Positions 1 to 8,064 of a stretch of DNA of 16,409 nt are shown here, in pieces. A program made the translations under genes and the position numbers. Below the pieces are notes generated by a model, which did not search any database, was not told where the DNA came from, and saw only the letters and a program-made list of their open reading frames with translations. Where the stretch lies: positions 1 through 16,409 of the forward strand of contig JBEKYD010000170.1 in NCBI GenBank assembly GCA_049511335.1. The letters run 5' to 3'. The DNA is from JBEKYD01 sp049511335 (GTDB lineage: Bacteria > Acidobacteriota > Terriglobia > Bryobacterales > Bryobacteraceae). Positions within the stretch are counted from its first letter, which is position 1. The number at the start of each line of letters is the position of its first letter.

Positions 1-582
1 GATGGTGGCGTTCAACTTCTCGTGCAGCGAGCGGATCAGGTCGAGGATTTCGGCGCCGCTGCGCGAATCGAGGTTGCCGGTGGGCTCGTCGGCCAGCAGG
101 ATCGGGGGGAGAGCCGCCAGGGAGCGCGCGATGGCCACCCGCTGGCGCTCGCCGCCGGACAGTTCGTCGGGCTGGTGGTCGAGGCGATGGTTGAGTTGGA
201 CCAGGTCGAGTAACTCGCGCGAGCGCTCCTGAATCTTCCGTTTCGACCAACCGCGCAGGTGCAGCGGGAGCGCCACGTTCTCCAGGCAGGTGAGGCTGGG
301 CATCAAGTTGAAGAACTGGAAGATGAAGCCGATCTTGTCGCGCCGCAAGCGAGTCAGCTCGTCGTCGGTCAGCCGGGCGATGCTCTCACCGGCGATCTGG
401 ACCTCCCCTGACGTGGGCTGGTCGAGCCCGCCGATCAGGTTGAGCAAAGTGGATTTGCCCGAGCCTGATGGGCCGATGATGGAAACCAGCTCGCCGCGAG
501 CCACCTGGAGACTGATGTCTTCGAGCGCTACCACGCGCTTCTTGCCGCCGAAGTGTCTCGATACCTGGGTGAGGCGTATCAC
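1..582 (-). CDS. ABC transporter ATP-binding protein, LolD/MacB type (3' end cut by window)
   Basis: This is the cytoplasmic ATPase that powers the FtsX-type permease encoded upstream in the same operon. The visible 194 codons hold a Walker A motif (GPSGSGKST, residues about 40-48), the Q-loop region (IFQFFNLMPS), the ABC signature LSGGERQR, Walker B with the glutamate (ILLADEPTGNLD) and the SGAEILDLI segment. LADEPTGNLD is typical of the LolD/MacB/FtsE subgroup. The last 30-40 residues lie beyond the window. I chose the GTG at 582 because a ribosome-binding site AGGGAG (589-594) lies 6 bases upstream and overlaps the TAG stop of the barrel gene, so the two genes are translationally close (10 bases apart). 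Family and role are clear; the substrate is unknown. Confidence 0.93.
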   Translation of the reverse strand, partial: MIRLTQVSRHFGGKKRVVALEDISLQVARGELVSIIGPSGSGKSTLLNLIGGLDQPTSGEVQIAGESIARLTDDELTRLRRDKIGFIFQFFNLMPSLTCLENVALPLHLRGWSKRKIQERSRELLDLVQLNHRLDHQPDELSGGERQRVAIARSLAALPPILLADEPTGNLDSRSGAEILDLIRSLHEKLNATI

Positions 583-592
583 AAGAATCTCC

Positions 593-1825
593 CTAAAAGC
601 TGTACCGCAACTCCAGCGTCGCGAAAGAATCCAAATTGTAGCGGGCTAGCGCGTCGGATTGGCTGCCGCCGATCCAGAGAAATCCTCCGCCGGCGCGAAG
701 AGTCGAATAGAGGTTTCGCGAATAGAGAATCCGGCTCACAAACGCCTTTCCGTTGGGGTGCACGAACCACTCGGCCGACACGGTTTGCCGTGGGGTTGGA
801 GTCCAGAAAACGTGCCCGGAAACGGCGTCTCTGGCAGCACGGTCCAGGTCCAGAGTGTTAGGACGCTTGGCTTGCGTGAGCTGGTCGCCGGCGAATTCCA
901 CCGCCCATTGCCATTTGTCGCCGGTCTTCTCCGCCTGGATGGCGTAGGTCCAGGTGCTGGTGAGGCGAGGGGATGCCGCGTCGATGTAGGCCGATTCGAC
1001 CTTCCACAACAGGCCCCGCCACGGCGCGGCGAAATCGGCACCCACCAGGCGCATTTTCGGGTAGAGCGTCTGGTAGTTCAGGTTCAGGTTGATGGGGTCC
1101 TTGTCATATAGAAAGGTCGGCAGAGTCTTGAATCCCTCGAAATAGCAGACGGAGAATTCATAGGGGGAAACGATCTGGTGATAGCGCGCCCCGAACTGGC
1201 CGCCGCCGGGATACTGCACGCCCTGGGAATGGTATGAGTAGCCGTCGAATTCGGAGGGAAGGATCAGCCAGCGCCGGTCGGACAGGGGGATGCGGCTGGG
1301 GGTGAAGCGCGGCAGGTAGAGGAGCTCCAGGCTGCGCGGGCCGGTGTCGGCGACGGCGCGCACGGCGAAAGCACCCAGAGAGTCGGCACCGGTCGGGTTG
1401 AGATAGTCGCGCGGCGCGAGTTTGTCGGTGGGCGAGGAGAAATCCATCTGCCCCCAGTGCAGGAGCTGCTTTCCGGCCTCGATGCGGAAGGGCCCGCGGG
1501 CGTAGTGGATACTCATCGTCCGCATCGCGAACGGCGGGCGTTGGGCGGTGCGGTCGTCCCAGGAAAAACGCCACGCGCGGATCACCTGGTTGTCCGAATC
1601 GGTCCGCGCGTCGAGCCCCGCGGAAAAGCCGAACCCGCCGGCGAGCTGCAGGTTCCCTTCCACGCGGAGCAGCGTCTCATTGACGAACTGGACCTGGTCG
1701 TTGGCGGCGGTGCGGGGATAGTAGACCAGGCTGTTGTCAAGAAACCCGCGATACGACCAGGCTCCGCTTTGCGCGGAGCATGCCGCCGCCAGCGCGGCCT
1801 GCGCCCATGCCAGCCGGAGCTTCAC
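593..1825 (-). CDS. Outer-membrane beta-barrel protein, DUF1302-like, of LolA/FtsX operon
   Basis: This 410-residue exported protein has a signal peptide (about residues 1-19, with a hydrophobic alanine-rich core and an AACSAQ-type cleavage region). The rest is rich in alternating aromatic and polar strands and ends in a terminal phenylalanine (ELRYSF), the usual recognition signal for outer-membrane insertion. Residues 124-144 contain WGQMDF followed by SPTDKLAPRDYLNP, which resembles the WGxxD...PTDxxxPRDY segment of DUF1302-type barrels. The GTG start at 1825 overlaps the stop of the LolA-like gene in a GTGA arrangement, so translation is coupled. With its neighbours it would form the outer-membrane end of an export route. 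The barrel assignment is fairly safe; the exact family and any channel role are inference. Confidence 0.8.
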   Translation of the reverse strand: MKLRLAWAQAALAAACSAQSGAWSYRGFLDNSLVYYPRTAANDQVQFVNETLLRVEGNLQLAGGFGFSAGLDARTDSDNQVIRAWRFSWDDRTAQRPPFAMRTMSIHYARGPFRIEAGKQLLHWGQMDFSSPTDKLAPRDYLNPTGADSLGAFAVRAVADTGPRSLELLYLPRFTPSRIPLSDRRWLILPSEFDGYSYHSQGVQYPGGGQFGARYHQIVSPYEFSVCYFEGFKTLPTFLYDKDPINLNLNYQTLYPKMRLVGADFAAPWRGLLWKVESAYIDAASPRLTSTWTYAIQAEKTGDKWQWAVEFAGDQLTQAKRPNTLDLDRAARDAVSGHVFWTPTPRQTVSAEWFVHPNGKAFVSRILYSRNLYSTLRAGGGFLWIGGSQSDALARYNLDSFATLELRYSF

Positions 1826-2580
1826 CAGGAACCTTTCGTCGCCTCGAGGGTGAACTGCGACTCGTGCATTCGCTGGTTGTAGCGGGCATCGACAAGATCT
1901 AGCGTGGTGGAGCTATTGCCGAGCAGGTCGACGACCTCAACCCGCATGGGAGTCCAGATGCCCTGACGCAATTCGAGGGAGTGCATGGTCAGGCGCCGGG
2001 CGAGCTTGCCACGGCGGAACTTGTCGACGCGCAAGGGCGTCATTTTTTCCTTGCTCACCCAGATCCACTGCCGGTCGTACTGCGAGGGGTGGGTGGTGGA
2101 GCGGCGCGCGGTGATGCGCCAGCAGGCCTCGCCGCTTTGCTGTTCTTCCTGCAACTCGGAGTAATCCCAACTGGAAGTGTCGGACTCCTCAAAATCCTCA
2201 AAGCTGAAATCGGTGCCGGCGAAGCGCGAGGAGCGGTCCTGCTGCGCGATCCGGCGGGTGCGAGCCAGGGCCGGCGTGTAGAGCCACATTTCCGAGGGCT
2301 TCTGCGAATGGTTCCACACCAGCAGCGCGACACCGCGAATATCGGCCGGATCGAGGAACCGCAGCATCATCTTGCTGCTGCCGGCCTCGCCCAGGCGTTC
2401 GCATCGCCAGCTCTTCTGGTCTTTGCTGCCGTTAGCCTTGCGGGTTGTGATCCGCCCGTCGTAGCGGAAGTTATCGGCGTGAGCGCGGCGGTGGACTTCC
2501 TCCATGATCTGGGTGGCGGTTTGCGCGGCAAGAACCGAGGCTGTCCATGAGAGCGCGAGGGCGAGGGCTTTTTCCGTCAT
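1822..2580 (-). CDS. Outer membrane lipoprotein-sorting protein, LolA-like
   Basis: This 252-residue periplasmic protein has a signal peptide at about residues 1-19 (hydrophobic stretch ALALALSWTASVLA, cleavage near AAQ). The region at 98-130, with MWLYTPALARTRRIA and RFAGTDFSFEDF, matches the conserved core of LolA-like proteins that sit beside FtsX-type ABC transporters. Such proteins have a half-barrel fold that carries lipid or acylated cargo across the periplasm. The frame stays open 42 codons further upstream, but those codons overlap the permease gene. The ATG at 2580 is preferred because a strong GGAGGAG site lies 6 bases before it and a signal peptide follows at once. It probably receives cargo from the permease and delivers it to the barrel protein. 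Confidence 0.88.
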   Translation of the reverse strand: MTEKALALALSWTASVLAAQTATQIMEEVHRRAHADNFRYDGRITTRKANGSKDQKSWRCERLGEAGSSKMMLRFLDPADIRGVALLVWNHSQKPSEMWLYTPALARTRRIAQQDRSSRFAGTDFSFEDFEESDTSSWDYSELQEEQQSGEACWRITARRSTTHPSQYDRQWIWVSKEKMTPLRVDKFRRGKLARRLTMHSLELRQGIWTPMRVEVVDLLGNSSTTLDLVDARYNQRMHESQFTLEATKGSW

Positions 2581-2586
2581 TGGAGT

Positions 2587-2593
2587 CTCCTCC
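2587..2593 (-). promoter_or_regulatory. Strong ribosome-binding site of the LolA-like gene
   Basis: GGAGGAG begins directly after the TGA of the permease (2594-2596) and lies 6 bases before the ATG at 2580. It decides the start of the LolA-like gene against the longer open frame that reaches 2706. Confidence 0.85.
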
Positions 2594-5146
2594 TCATTCC
2601 GAATCCAGGACAACCGAGAGCGATGCACGCCGCATGGCGGGAACGGCGGCGAGGACCGCGGCGGGCCCGGCCGCCATAGCGACGCATACCAGCCAGAACA
2701 CGGCATTCCAGGGGAACGCGTACTCCAAATTCACGCCGGTCAGGTAGCGATGGATCGCCGCCAGAAGGTAGAGCAGTAAGGCCGCGCCGAGAACCAGGCC
2801 CAACAGCAGGCTCAAACCACCGGTGACCAGCATCTCGACCAGCAGCGTCTTGCGCACCTGCCCGCAGAACGCGCCGATCGCTCGCAGCACGGCGAATTCC
2901 CGGCCGCGGTCGGCCACAGATATCAACGCCATGTTCATCAGGGCGAGGGCCGCCACGGCGAGACAAATCAGGAGTTGATACTCGAGCGGGCCAAGCTTGT
3001 CGCCTCTCGGGTGGAAAACGTAGTCGTGCATCTGCTGCCTGCTCACCAGGGAGGCCGGGTATCGATCGGCCAAAGCCCCGCGAATGCGCGCGCGGAGTTG
3101 GTCGACGGTGACGCCGGGCGCGGCATCGATGCGGAACTTGTCGGTGGTCTGGTCGTTCCAGTATCGCCGGTACAGCGGAAGCGAGAGAAAGATGACACCC
3201 CTCTTGTCGCTATGGTCGTTTACGATGCCAACCACGGGCAGGCGCAGAGTTCCGCCTGGAGCGTTCAACTCCAATTGCGATCCGCGCTTCAGCCGCGTCA
3301 GGCGGACTAGAGCTTCGGAGATGAAGACGCCCTCTTCGCGGGCAGTCTTGAGACACATCTCGCGCCAGTCTCCGGCTATGACACGCTGCCCTTTTTTCCC
3401 GGCGGACACGGCGTAGTCCGCCGCGATGATCAGCACCGGCGTTCCATGCCAGGGGACCCGCACGCTGCGCACGGGCTGCACCGCGCCGATGCCGGGAATG
3501 GCGCGCAGAGTGTCCTCGAAATGGGGCGGGAAACGCAGGGACTGGGATGCCAGGTTGGCCGATGCGCTCAGGAGCAGGTCCGCCTGAAACGCGCGATCTA
3601 CCCAGATCTCGAGGGTCCGGTGGACGGAACGGTTGGTGCCGGCGACCGTCACCGCCTGCCCGAAAATGAGTACCAGGACGATCATGGTGGCGACAGTCCG
3701 CCGGGGGGCCGCAGCGAGACTGTCGAGGGCCAGCGTCGATTCGAGGCCCAGCACGCGAGTGAGCAGCGGCCGTAACAAGTGAACCGCCCCCAGCACGAAC
3801 GTGGGAATCGCCAGAACCACGGCCACAAACAACAGCAGCATGGACGTATAGAAGGCGGCCGTGGAACCCTCCTGCGTGCCGCCGGCAAGAGCGCCGAGCG
3901 CGAGCAATCCGCTCCACAGCAGCGCGCGAGGCCGCCACGCAGTCAGGCTGCGCTGATAATGCATGGGGCGGAACGCCTCCACGGGGTTGGCACGCGCGGC
4001 ATCGCGGGCCGGCAGGCAGGAAGCTACTAGGCTGATGCCGATGCCGGCAAGGAAAGCCACCACCATCACCAGCGGCGAAGCGTGGACCTGCTCCGTCTGG
4101 TCCGCCAGGCCGCCGAAGGCGCTGCGAAACATGGTCCCCACCAGGCGGCTCCCAATGGCGAACAGGCGGATGCCGAGGGCCAGCCCGATGGTCGAACCGA
4201 GCACGCCGGTGATGAGGCCTTCCCACAGGAATAGCGATTGAATCTGGCCGCGCGTCGCACCCAGAGCGCGCAGGATGCCGATCTCAGTGCGGCGCTGCGC
4301 CACCGCCAGGCGGAAGGAAGCGTCGATCATGCAAATGCCCAGCGCGATAGCGAACAGACACGCCATGGCTTCGAGCGTCTCGTAGGACTTCACAAGGTCC
4401 TCAAACTGCTCGCCGCGGGCGGAGGGAGGGTCCACCGTGTATCCCGGCCCCACCACTCGCCGGATGGCAGCCCGGCCATCCTCAAGCGCGGTGCCGTCGG
4501 TGAGCGCAATCTCGATGCGGTCCACCGACGACCCGCGCCCGAACACGCGCTGGGCGCCGTACACATCCATCACGGCAACGTTGCCGCCATAAATCTTTTC
4601 GAGGCTCTCATCGCTCAGCAATCCGCGGATGGTGAAAGCCTTCAGCCCATCCATGGTGTGCAAGCCCAACTTGCTGCCGATGTTCCAGCCGTGGCTGGCG
4701 GCAAAAGACCGGCTCACAAGGAGCGAATCCGGCTGAGCGATGAAGGTGATCGGGTCCACCTCGACGGAGCCCTCGTCGGTACGAAAGAGCCAGGGCCGCA
4801 TGGCCGCGTCGCCGGTGATGTCTAAGCCGACGATCAACAGCCGTGTGGCGGCCACGTCGGTCTCGGCCAGAGCCTCGACTACGGGGCTGGCCGCACGCAC
4901 CTGGGGCAGGGCCTGCAACTTCTCGATGAACGCTTCGGGAACGCCCGCTTCACCGGCCGCCACCTGCAACTGGCAGGATCCGGCGATCCGATCAACCGTC
5001 TGCCGGAAATCGCTGAGCACGGTTTGCGTTCCGCCCTGGAGCGCCACCGCGATACCGATGCCCAGGGCAATGCCCACCACCGACAGGGCGTATCGCAGCA
5101 GGTGCTTCCTGGCGTAAGGCCAACTGATGAGACGCAACAATTGCAC
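2594..5146 (-). CDS. FtsX/MacB-family ABC transporter permease, 850 residues
   Basis: This inner-membrane permease has two FtsX units, as in transporters of the LolCE/MacB superfamily. The first transmembrane helix is at about 18-36 (YALSVVGIALGIGIAVAL). A periplasmic MacB-like domain spans about 40-250. The first FtsX core is at 258-393, with the cytoplasmic coupling segment RRTEIGILRALGATRGQI (285-302) and further helices near 308-332 and 357-380. A second block starts near 405, with helices at about 408-422, 433-457 and 487-503, a second periplasmic domain (about 510-715), and a final FtsX core (722-845) with RGREFAVLRAIGA. The start is a GTG at 5146 with a modest GGGGAT site upstream. It is the first intact gene of the operon and pairs with the ATPase at 1-582. 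Function in lipid or lipoprotein export is inferred from family and neighbours. Confidence 0.92.
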   Translation of the reverse strand: MQLLRLISWPYARKHLLRYALSVVGIALGIGIAVALQGGTQTVLSDFRQTVDRIAGSCQLQVAAGEAGVPEAFIEKLQALPQVRAASPVVEALAETDVAATRLLIVGLDITGDAAMRPWLFRTDEGSVEVDPITFIAQPDSLLVSRSFAASHGWNIGSKLGLHTMDGLKAFTIRGLLSDESLEKIYGGNVAVMDVYGAQRVFGRGSSVDRIEIALTDGTALEDGRAAIRRVVGPGYTVDPPSARGEQFEDLVKSYETLEAMACLFAIALGICMIDASFRLAVAQRRTEIGILRALGATRGQIQSLFLWEGLITGVLGSTIGLALGIRLFAIGSRLVGTMFRSAFGGLADQTEQVHASPLVMVVAFLAGIGISLVASCLPARDAARANPVEAFRPMHYQRSLTAWRPRALLWSGLLALGALAGGTQEGSTAAFYTSMLLLFVAVVLAIPTFVLGAVHLLRPLLTRVLGLESTLALDSLAAAPRRTVATMIVLVLIFGQAVTVAGTNRSVHRTLEIWVDRAFQADLLLSASANLASQSLRFPPHFEDTLRAIPGIGAVQPVRSVRVPWHGTPVLIIAADYAVSAGKKGQRVIAGDWREMCLKTAREEGVFISEALVRLTRLKRGSQLELNAPGGTLRLPVVGIVNDHSDKRGVIFLSLPLYRRYWNDQTTDKFRIDAAPGVTVDQLRARIRGALADRYPASLVSRQQMHDYVFHPRGDKLGPLEYQLLICLAVAALALMNMALISVADRGREFAVLRAIGAFCGQVRKTLLVEMLVTGGLSLLLGLVLGAALLLYLLAAIHRYLTGVNLEYAFPWNAVFWLVCVAMAAGPAAVLAAVPAMRRASLSVVLDSE

Positions 5147-5152
5147 GGCGTA

Positions 5153-5452
5153 TTATCCCCAATGACGCTCGATACGTTTCGTCCGCCGAGGATGAAAGAT
5201 CGGTGGCCGCGGGTCGCCATAAAGGTCGGGACCAAGTAGGCAGACGGCGACTTCCTCGCGGCCTCTCCTGTTCGAAAGGCACTCCGCAAACCGGCTGGCT
5301 TCCAGAATCGTATGGTCGTCTGCATCTACGGCAATCACGCCTACCGGCAGAGTATCCGGAAAAGTCTTGAGGTACGACTCGCTTTCCGCAAGCCGGTCCA
5401 CGAGCAATTCGTCGTCTCGCACAGGCCCGGAAAGCAGACTGCGGGTTTCCAT
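5153..5452 (-). pseudogene. PAS-domain sensor remnant (truncated)
   Basis: A 99-codon minus-strand frame runs from ATG 5452 to a TAA only 6 bases before the permease start. Its middle looks like the coiled linker and first half of a PAS domain: LAESESYLKTFPDTLPVGV, then IAVDADDHTILEASRFAECLS and REEV. PAS domains of sensor kinases often read in this way (LPVGVIVVDA...HTI...N). After REEVAVCLL the resemblance is lost and the tail (PRPPIFHPRRTKR) is unlike any PAS core, so I read it as a 5' piece of a sensor gene left in front of the operon. It also collides head to head with the AsmA-like gene. It could be a real short co-transcribed gene; I favour a remnant. Confidence 0.45.
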
Positions 5453-5470
5453 GACCATCTCAACCTGGTT

Positions 5471-7054
5471 ATGGAGACAGTTGCTCTGTGCGACACAACT
5501 TTGGTCTGGCACGCGGAATGCCGGGTGGTCTCCGTGGCCGGAGCCGTATTTTTCGCCGGGATCGCAGCCGGCATGGTGGTGCTTGCCATTCATTGGCCGT
5601 TCACTCAGGACGCCATAACCAAAGCTCTGGAAGAGGCTTCCGGACGGACTGTGCAGATCCGCACTTTTTCCAATTCTTACTTTCCTCCCGGTTGCACCGC
5701 GGAGGGGATTCGGTTCCTCCGTTACAAGCACCCTGAAGCGGCGCCCATTATCACCGTAGAAAAACTGACGATTCAGGGCAGCGTCGCCGGATTATTCAGT
5801 TCTCCGAAGCGGCTTTCCGCCGTTCGCGTGGTGGGTATGCACATGATCGTGCCCTCGGAAATGCACGAGGAGGGCAACAATCGCGTGGCCCTGAATACCG
5901 GACCCGGTGGAAAGTCACTAATTATTTCGAAAATCACGGCCGATGGTGCGGTGCTGGAATTCATTCGGGAGGATCGCAAGGAGAAGCCGTATGTCCTTAA
6001 GATCGACCGCCTCGGAATTACAGATGTAGGCTCCGGAGCGCCTATGTCATACCGAGCGACCCTGACCAATACGGAACCGCCTGGGGTCATTCGCTCCGAG
6101 GGCAAGTTCGGTCCCTGGAATCCTACTGACGTGGGAGCCACTCCGGTCTCCGGCACATATTCGTTCGACAACATCGAGCTGAGCCATTTCCAGAGCATCT
6201 ATGGAGTGGCCCAGGCGCGCGGCCAGTTCTCCGGACCGCTTTCGCGAATTGAGAATCATGGTAGCGTCGACGTTTCGGGGTTCCGGGTAGATGGCAGCAA
6301 TCATACTGTCCCTCTGTCCACTAGGTTCGAAGCCACGGTAAATGGCACCAATGGCGACGTGCTGCTGACCCCGGCCGTTGCTAGCTTCCGCCGCACCCGG
6401 ATTGAGGTGCGCGGCTGGATCGCGGGACACGAGAGGGAAAAGGGTAAAACCGCGAGCTTCGACTTTACGGTATTGGAAGGGCGTGTGGACGATCTGCTGT
6501 ACCTGTTCACGAAAGACCAGCCCGGAATGAGCGGCAATGTCACAGTGACTGGTAAGTTCTTTTGGCCGCCGGGCCCGCGGAAGTTCCTGGAGAAGATTCG
6601 CATGGACATGGTCTTCGGCATGACTGGCAGCCGTTTCACGAGTCCCAACACTCAGGGCAGCATCGACCGGATTAGCGAAAGTGCGCAGGGGGAAAAGAAG
6701 AAAGAGCAGGATGAAGATCTTCGAACTCTACTCTCCCAGTTGAATGGCAACATTCAGGTTCGCAATGGGATCGCTGCCGTTTCAAACGGGAGTTTTCGGG
6801 TACCGGGAGCCGACGTCGCCGTGCACGGCACATACAATCTCTTGAACCGGCGAGTCAATCTGCATGGCACGCTCGACACCTGGGGTAATCTCTCAGACAC
6901 CACCTCGGGTTTCAAAGCACTGGTGGTCAAAGCAATCACTCCGCTGTTCAAGAAACGCGGCTCTACGCGGATCGTTCCGTTTGAAATAACCGGTTCGTAC
7001 GGCAGCACCACGGTCGAAATCGATTGGAAGAAGGACTTGGCGCGTTTGAAGTAA
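5471..7054 (+). CDS. AsmA-like envelope protein
   Basis: This is an AsmA-type protein of about 527 residues, anchored in the inner membrane by one N-terminal helix (about residues 19-40 from this start, VVSVAGAVFFAGIAAGMVVL) and otherwise periplasmic. Directly after the anchor comes HWPFTQDAITKALEEASGR, then VQIRTFSNSYFPPGC, a pattern I associate with AsmA/DUF3971 relatives in Acidobacteria. The C-terminal part (GSFRVPGADVAVHGTYNL... VNLHGTLDTWGN... FEITGSYGSTTVEID) matches the AsmA C-terminal region. Such proteins are linked to phospholipid transport and outer-membrane homeostasis. The start is uncertain: the frame is open from 5312, ATG 5471 lacks a clear ribosome site, and GTG 5525 would give a neat signal anchor of the usual length. 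The far-upstream start is unlikely because it runs through the PAS remnant on the other strand. Confidence 0.82.
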   Translation: METVALCDTTLVWHAECRVVSVAGAVFFAGIAAGMVVLAIHWPFTQDAITKALEEASGRTVQIRTFSNSYFPPGCTAEGIRFLRYKHPEAAPIITVEKLTIQGSVAGLFSSPKRLSAVRVVGMHMIVPSEMHEEGNNRVALNTGPGGKSLIISKITADGAVLEFIREDRKEKPYVLKIDRLGITDVGSGAPMSYRATLTNTEPPGVIRSEGKFGPWNPTDVGATPVSGTYSFDNIELSHFQSIYGVAQARGQFSGPLSRIENHGSVDVSGFRVDGSNHTVPLSTRFEATVNGTNGDVLLTPAVASFRRTRIEVRGWIAGHEREKGKTASFDFTVLEGRVDDLLYLFTKDQPGMSGNVTVTGKFFWPPGPRKFLEKIRMDMVFGMTGSRFTSPNTQGSIDRISESAQGEKKKEQDEDLRTLLSQLNGNIQVRNGIAAVSNGSFRVPGADVAVHGTYNLLNRRVNLHGTLDTWGNLSDTTSGFKALVVKAITPLFKKRGSTRIVPFEITGSYGSTTVEIDWKKDLARLK

Positions 7055-7072
7055 GCATCGCGCAACCCTATC

Positions 7073-7113
7073 CGGGAAACTTCGGGAAACTTGGGGACAG
7101 CCCGCGTGTTTCC
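7073..7113. repeat. REP-like repeat beside the transposase relic
   Basis: Two exact tandem copies of CGGGAAACTT (7073-7082 and 7083-7092) are followed by GGGGACAG. The GGAAAC at 7085-7090 can pair with GTTTCC at 7108-7113. Short palindromic elements with a GGGGACAG-like motif are typical of the REP sequences mobilised by neighbouring Y1 tyrosine transposases, and such a gene relic starts about 40 bases downstream. Confidence 0.4.
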
Positions 7114-7149
7114 TTGAGAAATTCTGCCTCGCCGAGCAACCTGATCGTT

Positions 7150-7460
7150 ATGGCGGGAATGGCCAGAGCGGTATTCTCGGCCGTCCCCCACGGCCTGACG
7201 CAGCGCGGCGTGGACCAGCAGGACGTCTTCCGGGGCGACGAGACCGCGAAGTCTACCTGGCGTTGGTGACTGTAAGTGCACAGCGGCTCGGCACGTCGAT
7301 CCTGGGGTACTGCTTCATGTCGAATCATGTCCATTGGGTGGTAGGGCCCCGGCAACCGAGGGCATTGGCGCGCACCTTTGGCGAGGCGCACGGGCGTTAC
7401 GCGGCGTACGCCGACGAGGTGGGAAAAGCTGGAGCATTTCTGGGAAAAAGCCGCGATTAA
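7150..7460 (+). pseudogene. REP-associated tyrosine transposase (RAYT, Y1_Tnp) relic, frameshifted
   Basis: The N-terminus reads MAGMARAVFSAVPHGLTQRG, then VDQQDVFRGDE, the usual RAYT beginning (MARxxR...PHHVTQRGN...VF). Near 7240 the frame breaks. One frame continues with ETAKSTW and stops at 7267-7269. The other gives DREVYLALV (about 7243-7269), then GYCFMSNHVHWVVGPRQP with the HVH metal-binding motif of HUH transposases, and ends at 7460. A single lost base near 7240 explains both parts. A third frame further on gives KLEHFWEKAA, which resembles the RxGHLWQxRF block, so a second shift near 7420 is likely. Intact relatives are about 200 residues or more and carry a catalytic tyrosine not found here. 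The relic is inactive. Confidence 0.72.
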
Positions 7461-7642
7461 GTGGGCGGGCTCTCTCGATTTGCGTTTCGCAGCGAGGTCC
7501 AAAGGCTGGCGAGTGCGCCGACCACGATCTCCTTGCCCACATCGATGCGCGCCAGCAGCAAGCCTACCCCGACCAGGAACACGAAGAGGGCCACGGTGAT
7601 GTGGCCCCCTCCGGAGTCGAGCCAATCAACCTGGCTCTGCAT
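7457..7642 (-). CDS. Small membrane protein, possibly phage holin-like
   Basis: This 61-residue protein has one clear membrane helix (about residues 14-31, ITVALFVFLVGVGLLLAR) followed by a helical tail with charged residues at its end (IDVGKEIVVGALASLWTSL). The ATG at 7642 comes 2 bases after the TAG of the upstream gene, so the two are surely co-transcribed and probably co-translated. Size, single membrane helix and pairing with a small helical protein resemble phage lysis or accessory cassettes, but no specific family is recognised and no endolysin is nearby. Its 3' end overlaps the end of the transposase relic on the other strand. The function is unproven. Confidence 0.55.
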   Translation of the reverse strand: MQSQVDWLDSGGGHITVALFVFLVGVGLLLARIDVGKEIVVGALASLWTSLRNANRESPPT

Positions 7643-7644
7643 AG

Positions 7645-8061
7645 CTACACCTTCAAGCCGGCCGTCTGCAGCTCCGACTTGAAGTCGGTGACCAGGGTTT
7701 TGACGGCCGCCGCGACTGTGGCATCGAGCGCTACGTTGACGCCCTTGGCAAGAGTCGCATGGTCTACCGCACTGACCGCTGCCACCACGTCGCCCAGAAC
7801 TCCGAACGCCACTCGCTCGATGGCCACCGCCGTCTGCGCGCCCGCGCCGGGGATCAGTGCCGTGATCCCTTCGACGATGCCTGCGTCCTTCTGGACCGCC
7901 GGAATGACTTTTTCAACGGCCTGAAGGCCGGAGTGGATTTTCTCGATGGCATAGGCAACGCATGCCCCAAGGACTGAAACGTAATCATGGATTTCCTCTT
8001 TCTGCCCGGAGACCGCCGGGCGCGGTGCTGTGCCGGCTTCCATCAAAGGAGCCGGCGGCAA
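7645..8061 (-). CDS. Hypothetical helical protein, possibly phage-derived
   Basis: This 138-residue protein has no family I can name. After a proline-rich N-terminus (residues 1-19) it is predicted by eye to be almost all alpha-helical and rich in alanine and valine (VSVLGACVAYAIEKIHSGLQ, then IVEGITALIPGAGAQTAVAI, VLGDVVAAVSAVDHATLAKG, VNVALDATVAAAVKTLVTD). The hydrophobic spacing fits amphipathic helices better than full membrane spans. It is the first gene of a two-gene unit with the small membrane protein at 7457. The start is a TTG at 8061; an ATG at 8043 is an alternative, and neither has a good ribosome site. A perfect inverted repeat lies just upstream at 8065-8083. Confidence 0.5.
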   Translation of the reverse strand: MPPAPLMEAGTAPRPAVSGQKEEIHDYVSVLGACVAYAIEKIHSGLQAVEKVIPAVQKDAGIVEGITALIPGAGAQTAVAIERVAFGVLGDVVAAVSAVDHATLAKGVNVALDATVAAAVKTLVTDFKSELQTAGLKV

Positions 8062-8064
8062 CTT

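Noticed and set aside
1981..2550. Long plus-strand frame antisense to the LolA-like gene
   Set aside because: It mirrors the codon structure of the real minus-strand gene, has low-complexity arginine and alanine content and no domain.
3210..4226. 338-codon minus-strand frame inside the permease gene
   Set aside because: It lies in a shifted frame of the permease, and its translation is rich in R, H, P and G without motifs; the permease frame has clear FtsX features.
5312..5470. Upstream start of the AsmA-like gene
   Set aside because: It would add a long hydrophilic tail before the membrane anchor and runs antisense through the PAS remnant, whose frame looks more like protein.
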